51,028 bases of DNA. It comes from UBA7803 sp041686955 (GTDB lineage: Bacteria; Pseudomonadota; Gammaproteobacteria; Pseudomonadales; Azotimanducaceae). Where the stretch lies: contig JAWLCV010000025.1 in NCBI GenBank assembly GCA_041686955.1, positions 1-51,028 of the forward strand, in the 5' to 3' direction. Positions 23,453 through 31,555 of the stretch are shown piece by piece. Below the pieces are notes generated by a model. That model was not told the DNA's origin, ran no database searches, and saw only the letters and a program-made list of their open reading frames with translations. A program made the position numbers and the translations under genes. Positions within the stretch are counted from its first letter, which is position 1. Each line of letters starts with the position of its first letter.

Positions 23453-24583
23453 ATGCAGAATTTCGAGACCATCCGGCCCTACCGCGACGACGAGGTCCCG
23501 GGCGTCATCCGCCGCCTGTCCCGGGATCCGGACCTGCTGAAGGCCGCCGCCGCATTCTTCGCGCCCCGGCTGTCGCGGAGTCTGCCGTGGCTCGCGCGCC
23601 GGCTGGCCCGGCACGTCATCGCGCGGCGCACCGCCGGCCTCGCGAGCGTGCAGGACGTGCAGCTCTGGCTGTCGAAGTACATGGCCCGGATCATCCGCGA
23701 CACCATCCACGAGCTCTCCGTGGCGGGCCTGAAGTCACTGCCGCCGGGGAGGCCGCGCCTGTTCGTCTCCAACCACCGGGACATCGTCATGGACTCGGGG
23801 TTGCTCAACTACCTGCTGCATCAGGCGGGGCATTCCACGGCGCGGATGGCGGTGGGTGACAATCTGCTCTCGGAGCCCTACGCCGCGGACCTGATGCGTC
23901 TGAACAAGAGCTTCGTGGTCGAGCGCAGCGTCACCGGCGCCAAGGCGGCCTACCAGGCCCTCGTCCGCACGTCGAGCTACATCCGCCACTCCCTCGAGGA
24001 AGGGGAGTCGGTGTGGATCGCCCACCGGGAGGGCCGCGCCAAGGACGGGCTCGACCGGACGGACCCTGCGCTGCTGAAGATGCTCTCGCTGGCGTACCGC
24101 AAGGAGCTCGGAGAGTTCGGCGACCTGCTGCGCCACGTGCACCTCGTTCCCGTTTCGGTGAGCTACGAGCTGGATCCCTGCGACCACCGCAAGGCCCACG
24201 AGCTGTACGTCACCGCGCTGACGGGCAGCTACCGGAAACAGCCGGGCGAGGACCTGGCGAGCATGGTGGACGGCATCGTGGGCTACAAGGGCCGCGTTCA
24301 CCTGCAGGTGAACGCCCCTCTCGAGGGCCGGTACGCCGACCCCGAGGCCATGGCGGCGGACCTGGACCGGATCATCGTCGGCGGCATGCGGGTTTTCCCG
24401 ACCCACGTGGAGGCGGCGCGGCGCCAGGGGCAGCCGGTGCGGGAGGCCGAGGCGGCGCCGCTGCCCCGAGTCACCCGGGCCTTCGAAAGCCGCCTGGAAG
24501 GCTGCCCTGCGGAGGAGCTGCCCTACCTGCTGGCGGGCTACGCCAACCTTCTGGCGAACCGGCGCGCCCTGGGGCTGGATTGA
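23453..24583 (+). CDS. PlsC-like glycerolipid acyltransferase
   Basis: This 376-residue protein contains the acyltransferase block SNHRDIVMDSG, a form of HX4D with His and Asp in NHRDIVMD. Downstream are FVVERS and IAHREGRAKDG, matching motifs II and III of phosphate acyltransferases. It lacks clear membrane helices. It probably transfers an acyl chain to a glycerol- or lyso-lipid acceptor. Its C-terminal 100 residues are outside the core domain. It is convergent with srkA with a one-base gap. ATG at 23453 lacks a strong ribosome site but the family block begins at the right distance. Confidence 0.85.
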   Translation: MQNFETIRPYRDDEVPGVIRRLSRDPDLLKAAAAFFAPRLSRSLPWLARRLARHVIARRTAGLASVQDVQLWLSKYMARIIRDTIHELSVAGLKSLPPGRPRLFVSNHRDIVMDSGLLNYLLHQAGHSTARMAVGDNLLSEPYAADLMRLNKSFVVERSVTGAKAAYQALVRTSSYIRHSLEEGESVWIAHREGRAKDGLDRTDPALLKMLSLAYRKELGEFGDLLRHVHLVPVSVSYELDPCDHRKAHELYVTALTGSYRKQPGEDLASMVDGIVGYKGRVHLQVNAPLEGRYADPEAMAADLDRIIVGGMRVFPTHVEAARRQGQPVREAEAAPLPRVTRAFESRLEGCPAEELPYLLAGYANLLANRRALGLD

Positions 24584-24584
24584 G

Positions 24585-25568
24585 TCACGCAGAGAGCGGC
24601 GGCTCGTCCAGGGCCGCCAACTGCTCGCGCAGGGTGAGCACGTGCTCCGACCAGTAGCGGCTGGAGTCGAAGGCGGGGAAGGCGCGGGGAAAGGCGGGGT
24701 CGTGCCAGCGCCGGGCGATCCAGGCGGCGTGATGCATGATGCGCAGGGTGCGCAGCGGCTCGATGAGGGCCAGGGTGGCGCGGTCGAAGGGGAAGAAGGT
24801 CTCGTACGCCTCGATGATGACCGAGAGCTGGGCCTCCCGCTCCTCCCGGGAGCCGGACAGCAGCATCCACAGGTCCTGAATGGGCGGGCCGTTGACGCAG
24901 TCGTCGAAGTCGACGAAGTGGGGCCCCGCGCCGCGCCACAGCACGTTGCCCAGATGACAGTCGCCGTGGATGCGGCCCCGGGTTCCCGGCGGCGCGCCTG
25001 CGCCCAGCGCCGCCTCCAGGCGCGAGAGCAGGTGCTCCGTGACGCTGGCGTAGGCGGGCTCCACGTCCGGGGGCAGGAAGGCGTGCTCCAACAGGAACTG
25101 CCGGCTCTCGCGGCCGAGCCGGGTCACGGTGAGGTCCGGACGGCTGCGGAACGGCCGGGTGGCGCCGATGGCGTGGATGCGCGCGACCGTGCGGGCGAGC
25201 ACCCGCAGGTTTTCCTCCGCCTCGATGTTGGGCGGGTGGCCGCCCTGGCGCGGGTACACCGCGTAGCGGAACTCCTCGTGGCGGAAGAGGCTCCGGCCGT
25301 CGCGGACCAGGGGTGCCACCACGGGCAGCTCCGCGGCGGCCAGCTCCAGCGTGAAGTCGTGCTCCTCGGCGATCTGCGGATCGCTCCAGCGGCCGGGGCG
25401 GTAGAACTTGGCGACCACGAATGCGCCGTCCTCCAGCTCGAGCTGGAACACCCGGTTCTCGTAGCTGTTCAGTTCCAACAGCCCGCCGGTGGGCGCGAAC
25501 CCCGCAGCCTCCATGGCGTCCAGGATCGCGTCCGGCGACAGGCGGGCGTACGGCGTTTCCTCCTGCAT
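24585..25568 (-). CDS. srkA: SrkA (YihE)-type stress response protein kinase
   Basis: This 327-residue protein has almost the length of E. coli SrkA. It shows the choline-kinase-like fold: ELNSYENRVFQLE near residue 33, Lys in VVAKFYRPGRW, catalytic RIHGDCHLGNVLW, then HFVDFDD with the metal-binding Asp. SrkA phosphorylates Ser/Thr and counters stress-induced toxicity in E. coli; the targets here are unknown. ATG at 25568 was chosen since upstream frame is antisense to comF. comF precedes it leftward by 49 bases. Confidence 0.92.
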   Translation of the reverse strand: MQEETPYARLSPDAILDAMEAAGFAPTGGLLELNSYENRVFQLELEDGAFVVAKFYRPGRWSDPQIAEEHDFTLELAAAELPVVAPLVRDGRSLFRHEEFRYAVYPRQGGHPPNIEAEENLRVLARTVARIHAIGATRPFRSRPDLTVTRLGRESRQFLLEHAFLPPDVEPAYASVTEHLLSRLEAALGAGAPPGTRGRIHGDCHLGNVLWRGAGPHFVDFDDCVNGPPIQDLWMLLSGSREEREAQLSVIIEAYETFFPFDRATLALIEPLRTLRIMHHAAWIARRWHDPAFPRAFPAFDSSRYWSEHVLTLREQLAALDEPPLSA

Positions 25569-25617
25569 CGACCGGCTCCGAGCAACGGCCGGCCAGTTTA
25601 TCAGGTCCGGGCCCCGT

Positions 25618-26343
25618 CTACCCCCGTGGGCTGCGAGTGGCGGCGAGCACGTGCACCTCGCGCGCGCCCGCCTCCAGCAGAACCCGGCTGAGCTCCGCCG
25701 CGGTGGCCCCGGTGGTGAGCACGTCGTCCACCAGCGCCAGCACCGGGCCTGGGGGAGGCCAGCGGCGCCGGCAGCGGAACGCGCCCCGGGGGTTCTGCAG
25801 GCGCGCGCTGCGCGAGAGCCCGCGCTGCCGGCGGCCCCCGGCGGCCCTGATGACGGCCCGGCGCAGCAGCGGAATTCCCAGTCTGCGCGCCACCGGCAGC
25901 GCCAGAGACACGGCCTGATTGTGGCCGCGCCAGGCGAGGCGCCGCGCACTGAGCGGTACCGGCACCAGGGCGTCGGGGCAGGCCGGTGCGCCGGCAGGAT
26001 CGGTGGGCCGGTAGCAGCGCTCCGCCGCTTCCGCCAGCAGCATTCCCAGCACCCGGCCTTCCACCATGCCGAGCCGGTCCTTGAGCTGGCGCACCCATTG
26101 GCGGGGATGGCCTTCGTAGCGAAGCGGCGCCAACGCGAGCCGAAACGGCGGCGGCCGGAGCTCGCAGCGGCGGCACAGAGCGGGCGCGGTGGAGGGCTCG
26201 GCGCACCGAGGGCAGGCGGTGTGGTTTAAAGGCAAGGCGTCGAGGCACCACGGGCAGAGATCCGTGCCGTTGGTGGCGGCCACTGCCTGGCCGCAGCACA
26301 GGCAGGTGCCGGGAAGGAGCTGCCGCAGCAGGTGATCCAGCAT
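25618..26343 (-). CDS. comF: ComF/GntX family phosphoribosyltransferase-like protein
   Basis: This 241-residue protein has an N-terminal double zinc ribbon with paired cysteines (CLCC, CPWC, CPRC, CRRC, about residues 14-60). The C-terminal phosphoribosyltransferase domain has DALVPVPLSARRLAWRGHNQA and the PRPP loop ALVDDVLTTGAT. In Gram-positive bacteria ComF helps DNA uptake, and GntX/ComF proteins aid use of external DNA in some proteobacteria; no other competence gene is nearby. ATG at 26343. It may share a transcript with srkA. Confidence 0.92.
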   Translation of the reverse strand: MLDHLLRQLLPGTCLCCGQAVAATNGTDLCPWCLDALPLNHTACPRCAEPSTAPALCRRCELRPPPFRLALAPLRYEGHPRQWVRQLKDRLGMVEGRVLGMLLAEAAERCYRPTDPAGAPACPDALVPVPLSARRLAWRGHNQAVSLALPVARRLGIPLLRRAVIRAAGGRRQRGLSRSARLQNPRGAFRCRRRWPPPGPVLALVDDVLTTGATAAELSRVLLEAGAREVHVLAATRSPRG

Positions 26344-26532
26344 GGCGCCAGCATGCCCGCCCGGGGTGCCGGACGGGAGCAGCCAAGGGCGATGCCGATG
26401 GTGCGACGCGGATCACGTCGCGTGCGGACCCAGGTCACGGCGCAGCGCTTGCGCCCCCGCGATCATCTGCTACGCGCCGCGGGCTCCCCCGGAGCCAGCA
26501 GCTGGAAGCCGGACGAACCGGAGCAGCCGAAC

Positions 26533-26859
26533 ATGGCAGTGAATCCTCTGATGGAGAGTGCCCGAAGCACCGCCGGAGTGCGCAGCGCGGGCGTGGAGGG
26601 TATCAGGGCGGGCCTGAAGGGCATGGAGCAGGCGGCGCAGCAGATGGCCGAGCTGAGCGCGGGCCCGCTACCGGCGGGGCCGTTGCCGGCGGCGCCGGCA
26701 GCGACGGAGGGCGCGGCTGCCGGCAGAACCGGCGGTCCGGAAGACGCCGTGGAAGCGCTGCTCGAGCTGCGGGTCCATCAACGCCAGGTGCAGGCGTCCG
26801 CCAAGGTGGTGGAGAGCGCCGACGCCGTGCTGGGTTTTCTCCTCGACATCCACGCCTGA
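26533..26859 (+). CDS. Small protein resembling a flagellar rod/hook C-terminus
   Basis: This 108-residue protein consists of a low-complexity Ala/Gly/Pro centre flanked by helices. The last 38 residues (VEALLELRVHQRQVQASAKVV and onward to DAVLGFLLDI) resemble the C-terminal helix of flagellar rod and hook proteins. Such orphan proteins are common near gammaproteobacterial housekeeping genes, and no flagellar gene is in the window. ATG at 26533. The 190 bases before it, after divergent comF, show no gene. Confidence 0.6.
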   Translation: MAVNPLMESARSTAGVRSAGVEGIRAGLKGMEQAAQQMAELSAGPLPAGPLPAAPAATEGAAAGRTGGPEDAVEALLELRVHQRQVQASAKVVESADAVLGFLLDIHA

Positions 26860-26927
26860 CTTCCCGGTGCGGGCTCGCCTGCGCCTGCCGGCACGTTACA
26901 CTGACACCTCCTGCGCAGGAGGTTGGA

Positions 26928-28709
26928 ATGCCGGCATCCCTAAAGGACATCCGATTTCTCGTTCATGACGTCTTCGACTTCCCGGGCCACTACGCCCGGC
27001 TGGCCGCCTCCGCGGACGGCGTGGCGGAGGCCCCCGACGGCGCGTTCATCGATGCCGTGCTCGACGAGCTCGCGCGCTTCGCCGACAACGAGCTGGCGCC
27101 GCTGAACCGAACCGGGGACGCGGAAGGATGTCGCTGGCACGACGGAGCCGTGACCACGCCCGCCGGCTTCAAGGAAGCCTATGCCGCCTACGCTGCGGGC
27201 GGCTGGGCGGGGCTCACCGGAGATCCCGCCTACGGCGGCCAGGGGCTTCCGGACAGCCTGAGCCTGCTCCAGGAAGACCTGCTGTGCTGCGCCAACGTCG
27301 CCTGGGCCATGTACCCGGCCCTGTCCAGGGGGGTCATCACGGCCTTGTCGGCACACGGCAGCGCGGAGCAGAAGGCGGCCTTCCTGCCCAAGCTGCTGTC
27401 CGGCGCCTGGACGGGGACCATGTGTCTCACCGAGCCCCAGGCCGGGTCCGATGTGGGGCTGGCGCGAACCCGGGCGGAGCCGAGGCCCGACGGCACCTAC
27501 GCCGTCTCCGGCACCAAGATCTTCATCTCCGCCGGTGAGCACGACCTGGCCGAGAACATCGTTCACCTGGTGCTGGCGCGGCTGCCGGACGCGCCGGCGG
27601 GCACCCAGGGTATCTCCATGTTCGTAGTGCCCAAGCTGAACCTGGACGGCAGCCGGAACGGCGTGACGTGCGGCGGCATCGAGGAAAAGATGGGCATCCA
27701 CGGCAACGCCACCTGCACCCTGCATTTCGACGGCGCCACCGGCCACCTGGTGGGCGAGGTCAATCGCGGCATGCGCTACATGTTCACCATGATGAACGCG
27801 GCGCGCCTGGTGGTGGGGCTCCAGGCCGTGTGCGGCGCCCACGCGGCGAGCCTGAAGGCGCTCGACTACGCCGGGGAGCGCCTGCAGATGCGGGCGCTGG
27901 CTGGCCCGGTGGCGCCCGAGTCGCCGGCGGATCCCATCATCGCCCACGCGGACGTGCGGCGCATGCTGCTCACCCAGCGAGCCATCGCGGAAGGCGGCCG
28001 CGCGCTGGTGTACTACGCCGGCCTGCGGGCCGACCACGCCCTGCGGGGCAGCGGCGACGCCCAGCGCCGCGCCATGGAGGAGCTGGATTTCCTCACCCCC
28101 ATCATAAAAGGCGCCTTGACCGAGCTCGGCTTCGAATCGGTGAACCACGCTCTGCAGATTTTCGGCGGGCACGGCTACGTGCGCGAGACGGGAATCGAGC
28201 AGTACGTGCGGGATCTGCGCATCACCCTGGTCTACGAAGGCACCACCCAGATTCAAGCGCTGGACCTTCTCGGGCGCAAGGTGCTGATGACCCGGGGCAA
28301 GGGGCTCATGCGCCTTCTCGCGGAGATGAATGCCCTGGCGGAGCGGCTCGGAGAACGTCTGCCCGAGCACGGCGCGACCCTGGCCGGGATCGCCCAGGAA
28401 TGGGGCGAGCTGTCGCTGACTCTGGGGGAGCGGGCGCAGCAGGACATCAACGAAGTGGCGGCGGCCGCCGTGGACTACCTGCTCTACAGCGGCTACTGTG
28501 CCCTGGCCTACGGCTGGGGCCGCGTGGCCGAGGTCGCCGCCGACAGGCGCGAGGCGGGGAGCGCCGACCCCTATGTGGCGGGCAAGCTGGCGGTGGCGGA
28601 TTTCTTCTTCCGCCGGCTGCTGCCTCGCCGCTCTGCCCACCGTCTGGCGCTGCAGGCGGGTCCGGACACCCTGCTCGAGCCGGACGCCGCCGCCATCGCC
28701 GCGCTCTGA
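26928..28709 (+). CDS. DmdC-like acyl-CoA dehydrogenase (long form)
   Basis: This 593-residue member of the long acyl-CoA dehydrogenase group includes 3-methylmercaptopropionyl-CoA dehydrogenase. It has an extra N-terminal domain (residues 1-80), then GGQGLPDSL, MCLTEPQAGSDVG (flavin/substrate loop), SGTKIFISAGEHD, HGNATCTLHFDGATGHLVG, and FGGHGYVRETGIEQYVRDLRI with the catalytic Glu region. A C-terminal extension follows (about 460-593). Substrate cannot be inferred. A good ribosome site (GGAGG) precedes ATG 26928. Its paralogue follows 29 bases on. Confidence 0.92.
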   Translation: MPASLKDIRFLVHDVFDFPGHYARLAASADGVAEAPDGAFIDAVLDELARFADNELAPLNRTGDAEGCRWHDGAVTTPAGFKEAYAAYAAGGWAGLTGDPAYGGQGLPDSLSLLQEDLLCCANVAWAMYPALSRGVITALSAHGSAEQKAAFLPKLLSGAWTGTMCLTEPQAGSDVGLARTRAEPRPDGTYAVSGTKIFISAGEHDLAENIVHLVLARLPDAPAGTQGISMFVVPKLNLDGSRNGVTCGGIEEKMGIHGNATCTLHFDGATGHLVGEVNRGMRYMFTMMNAARLVVGLQAVCGAHAASLKALDYAGERLQMRALAGPVAPESPADPIIAHADVRRMLLTQRAIAEGGRALVYYAGLRADHALRGSGDAQRRAMEELDFLTPIIKGALTELGFESVNHALQIFGGHGYVRETGIEQYVRDLRITLVYEGTTQIQALDLLGRKVLMTRGKGLMRLLAEMNALAERLGERLPEHGATLAGIAQEWGELSLTLGERAQQDINEVAAAAVDYLLYSGYCALAYGWGRVAEVAADRREAGSADPYVAGKLAVADFFFRRLLPRRSAHRLALQAGPDTLLEPDAAAIAAL

Positions 28710-28738
28710 GTCACCGAGGTCGAGATCGAGGAGTAGCC

Positions 28739-30487
28739 ATGCTGGAGTACCATCCGCCGCAACGGGACCTGGAGTTTCTGCTGTTCGAGCTGTTCGACGT
28801 GCAGCGCATCTGGCGCGACGCGCCCGAATCCGCCGCTCTGTTCACCGAGCTGTCGGAGGATCTGGTCCGGGCGGTTCTGGCGGAGGGCGGCAGGCTCGCG
28901 AGCGAGGTGCTGGCGCCGGTGAACCCGGTCGGGGATGCCGAGGGCTGCCGCTTCGACGGTGGTGAGGTCACCACGCCCCGGGGATTCAGGGAGGCTTTTG
29001 CCGAGCTCGCCGGCGGCGGCTGGCTCGGGTTGTCGGGGAACCCCGACTTCGGCGGCCAGGGCATGCCCAAGCTGCTCGGCTGCCTGCTGGAGGAAATGTT
29101 CTGGGCTGCGAACCCCAGCCTGTATCTGTACGGCACCCTCACGGTGGGGGCCGCCATCTGCATCGATACCCACGGCAGCGAGGCACAGAAGGCGCTGTAT
29201 CTGCCGAAGCTCTACACGGGCACCTGGAGCGCCGCTATGGCGCTGACGGAGGCCCACGCGGGCAGCGATCTCGGCATCATGCGCACTCGTGCGGTGCCGC
29301 AAGCTGACGGCAGCTATCGGATCACCGGCAACAAGATCTTCATCACCAGCGGCGAGCACGATCTGGCGGAGAACATCGTGCATCTCGTGCTGGCCAAGCT
29401 TCCCGACGCGCCGGCGGGCAGCCGCGGCATATCGCTGTTCATCGTGCCGAAGTTCCTGCCGGACGACCAGGGTGCGCCGGGCCGCCGCAACGACTTCGCC
29501 GCCGGGGCTATCGAGCGCAAGATGGGCATCCACGGCAGTGCCACCTGCGTGATGAACTACGACGGCGCCACCGGGCATCTCGTGGGAGAGGAGAATCAGG
29601 GGCTCGCCGCCATGTTCACCATGATGAACTACGAGCGGTTGTCGGTAGGGTTGCAGGGCCTCGGCGCGGGCTCCGCGGCCTACCAGGCGGCCGCGGGTTA
29701 CGCCGCGGAGCGGCTGCAGGGCCGTGCCCCTACCGGCCCCGTCAACCCGGACGGACCTGCCGACCCGCTGCTGGTGCATCCCGACGTGCGCCGCATGCTG
29801 CTCACCATTCGCGCCCTCACGGAAGCCGGCCGCGCGTTCGCCATGTTCGTGGGCCTGCAGCTCGACCTCGGCAAGCACTTCGGCGACGCCCAGGCCCAGG
29901 CCTTCTCCGAGCTCCTGACGCCGGTGGCGAAAGCCTTCCTCACCGATCGCGGCTTTGAGTGCGCGGTGCTGGCGCAGCAGGTCTTCGGGGGACATGGCTA
30001 CATCTCCGAGTGGGGGGTGGAGCAGCTCGTTCGCGATACCCGCATCGCCCAGATCTACGAGGGCACCAACGGCATTCAGGCCATGGATCTGGTGGGGCGC
30101 AAGGTACTGCGAGACGGCGGAGCCACCTTGACCGCGCTGCTCGCCCGGCTGCGGCAGGAGCCGCTGCCGGAGCGCTTCCGGGAGCCGGCGGAAGCGGCGC
30201 TTTCGCGGCTCGAGCGGGTTACTGCTTCGCTGCTCGAGCGGGCCCGGGACGATGCGAGCCTGCCGGGGGCCGTGGCTGCGGACTATCTCGACCTCGTGGG
30301 GTACACCCTGTATGCGTGGCTCTGGGCACGGATGGCGGGGGCGGCTCCGGCGGATTCCTTCGGCGACGCCAAACGGCAAACGGCGGACTTCTACTACGCC
30401 CGGCTGCTGCCGCGGGCCCTGGCGCTGGAGCAGAGCATCGCCGCGGACAGCGGCGCCGTCACCGGCTTAGACGCCGCGGCCTTCTGA
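28739..30487 (+). CDS. DmdC-like acyl-CoA dehydrogenase (paralogue)
   Basis: This 582-residue tandem paralogue of the preceding gene has matching motifs: GGQGMPKLLG, MALTEAHAGSDLG, GNKIFITSGEHDLAENIVHLV, GIHGSATCVMNYDGATGHLVG, and FGGHGYISEWGVEQLVRDTRI. The N-terminus and C-terminal domain diverge more than the core, suggesting an old duplication and perhaps different acyl-CoA substrates. ATG at 28739 follows GAGGAG. The pair is probably one operon. A short stem (GCCGC-TAAG-GCGGC, 30497-30510) follows the stop. Confidence 0.92.
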   Translation: MLEYHPPQRDLEFLLFELFDVQRIWRDAPESAALFTELSEDLVRAVLAEGGRLASEVLAPVNPVGDAEGCRFDGGEVTTPRGFREAFAELAGGGWLGLSGNPDFGGQGMPKLLGCLLEEMFWAANPSLYLYGTLTVGAAICIDTHGSEAQKALYLPKLYTGTWSAAMALTEAHAGSDLGIMRTRAVPQADGSYRITGNKIFITSGEHDLAENIVHLVLAKLPDAPAGSRGISLFIVPKFLPDDQGAPGRRNDFAAGAIERKMGIHGSATCVMNYDGATGHLVGEENQGLAAMFTMMNYERLSVGLQGLGAGSAAYQAAAGYAAERLQGRAPTGPVNPDGPADPLLVHPDVRRMLLTIRALTEAGRAFAMFVGLQLDLGKHFGDAQAQAFSELLTPVAKAFLTDRGFECAVLAQQVFGGHGYISEWGVEQLVRDTRIAQIYEGTNGIQAMDLVGRKVLRDGGATLTALLARLRQEPLPERFREPAEAALSRLERVTASLLERARDDASLPGAVAADYLDLVGYTLYAWLWARMAGAAPADSFGDAKRQTADFYYARLLPRALALEQSIAADSGAVTGLDAAAF

Positions 30488-30500
30488 TGCAGGTGCGCCG

Positions 30501-30833
30501 CTAAGGCGGCCAGCCGATGCGGCGGCGGATTCGGCGGTATCGCAGCCAGTTCATGGTGGGAACCACCACCACCAGGCTCGCCAGGGTCAGGGCGGCCCCC
30601 ATGCGTAGCGGCACGTGGGTCACCGGAATCTGGATCGCCAGCGCGAGGATCAGCATGCCCACCACGGTCGCGCCACCGTACAACAGGTGCTCGGCGTAGC
30701 CGAACTCTACCGGCAGCCTCGGCTTCAGCCCCATTGCGACCAACGTTCTGTACCACCAGGGGTATAGGAGGCGCCGGGACAAGCCGGCCTCCGCGAATCG
30801 GCGCTCGAGCAGTTCGTTTCTCGGCCGGCTCAT
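30501..30833 (-). CDS. Small membrane protein of unknown family
   Basis: This 110-residue protein has a basic N-terminal about 45 residues (ELLERRFAEAGLSRRLLYPWWYRTL) followed by two membrane helices (about 52-70 and 76-92) and a basic C-tail (RYRRIRRRIGW). The layout recalls DUF6404-type proteins but I am not certain. The ATG at 30833 lies 96 bases downstream of the 120-residue protein's stop on the same strand. The GC hairpin between them probably separates the two transcripts. Its stop overlaps a short stem shared with the convergent acyl-CoA dehydrogenase end. Confidence 0.65.
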   Translation of the reverse strand: MSRPRNELLERRFAEAGLSRRLLYPWWYRTLVAMGLKPRLPVEFGYAEHLLYGGATVVGMLILALAIQIPVTHVPLRMGAALTLASLVVVVPTMNWLRYRRIRRRIGWPP

Positions 30834-30889
30834 CGTCGGCGGTAAACCTCCGACCGGTCCGCCACCGGTCCCGCCCTCTCTGTGGGGGC

Positions 30890-30917
30890 GGGGGGGGGGG
30901 GATGGGTCCCCCCCCCC
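30890..30917. repeat. G12/C10 homopolymer hairpin
   Basis: A run of twelve G (30890-30901), a 6-base spacer (ATGGGT) and ten C (30908-30917) form an almost ideal GC stem. It sits 11 bases after the stop of the glycine-rich protein gene on the reverse strand, so it could end its transcript. Such runs are also prone to sequencing and assembly error, so the exact lengths are uncertain. Confidence 0.7.
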
Positions 30918-30928
30918 GGGTCCGGGTT

Positions 30929-31291
30929 TCAGAGCAACGGCGTGTACGGGTGGAAGATTCCCGGCACGTATACCATGTCGTTCTTGATCTCCACCAGGTC
31001 CACCAGATCGACCCCCTCCTGGGACTCGATGGCGCCGAGCGTGCCCGCGATCTCGCCGGTCAGTCCACCGATGAGACCGCCGCCGAGACCGCCGAGCAGG
31101 CCGGTCATGGTCAGTGGCAGCACCTCCGTCCAGTCGATGGCGTCGAAGACGTCCATGTTGATGCCGATGCGGTCTGCCGTGACCACGATCTCCGGCACGG
31201 CGCCGCCGTAGTATTCGGTGCCGGACGTGCCGCCCGTGCCACCCGTGCCGCCCGAGGAGACTTCGAGAGTTTCTTCACCTGCTACGCACAT
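30929..31291 (-). CDS. Glycine-rich small protein, candidate export substrate
   Basis: This 120-residue protein starts at ATG 31291 after a good GGGAGAG. Its first 15 residues, acidic and ending in VSSGG, resemble a short double-glycine leader: Leu at -7 fits, the rest only weakly. A Gly/Thr linker follows (16-25), then VPEIVVTADRIG (32-43). A hydrophobic glycine-zipper helix comes next (about 57-88, LLGGLGGGLIGG), then an acidic tail. There is one Cys, at position 2. It diverges from the GNAT-like/ABC exporter/HlyD operon, with 264 bases between them. It could be a secreted bacteriocin-like or effector protein. No family recognised; function is inference. Confidence 0.62.
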   Translation of the reverse strand: MCVAGEETLEVSSGGTGGTGGTSGTEYYGGAVPEIVVTADRIGINMDVFDAIDWTEVLPLTMTGLLGGLGGGLIGGLTGEIAGTLGAIESQEGVDLVDLVEIKNDMVYVPGIFHPYTPLL

Positions 31292-31419
31292 GGTTCTCTC
31301 CCTGCGTTGATTGTTCCGTCCCCGTTGCCCCGGCGGCGCGACGTTGCGCGGCCAGGGCCAGGGCACCGTAGCCGCCCGGCGCGGCGGTTCCCAGGCCCCT
31401 CACGTCACATTGCGAAATG

Positions 31420-31451
31420 GCTGTAGGGCGGCAGGGACGTTTTCCTACAGC
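31420..31451. promoter_or_regulatory. 8-bp inverted repeat in the divergent control region
   Basis: GCTGTAGG (31420-31427) and CCTACAGC (31444-31451) form a perfect inverted repeat with a 16-base spacer, 105 bases before the GNAT-like gene start. It lies in the 264-base region (31292-31555) shared with the divergent glycine-rich protein gene. It may be an operator or an RNA stem. I see no convincing -35/-10 pair in the region. Confidence 0.35.
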
Positions 31452-31555
31452 ATCGCGTCGACGCGAATCCTTCCCACGACGTCCGGAGCCGATCTCCCCT
31501 GGCGCAGCGCCGCCGGGCGGGGTTTCCTCGCCGCTCCCGTCAGCAGGAGACGCTC

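Noticed and set aside
26344..26532. A longer start for the small flagellar-like protein
   Set aside because: The upstream in-frame codons are Arg/Pro/Cys-rich filler next to the divergent comF start; ATG 26533 gives a compact protein.
31163..31204. TonB-dependent receptor plug motif in the small protein (IVVTADR)
   Set aside because: The seven residues resemble the start of TonB plug domains, but the protein is 120 residues and has no barrel; chance or an export signal is more likely.
30929..31291. Firm call of a double-glycine-leader bacteriocin
   Set aside because: The putative leader is only 15 residues with few consensus positions, and the exporter lacks the peptidase; kept as a hypothesis only.
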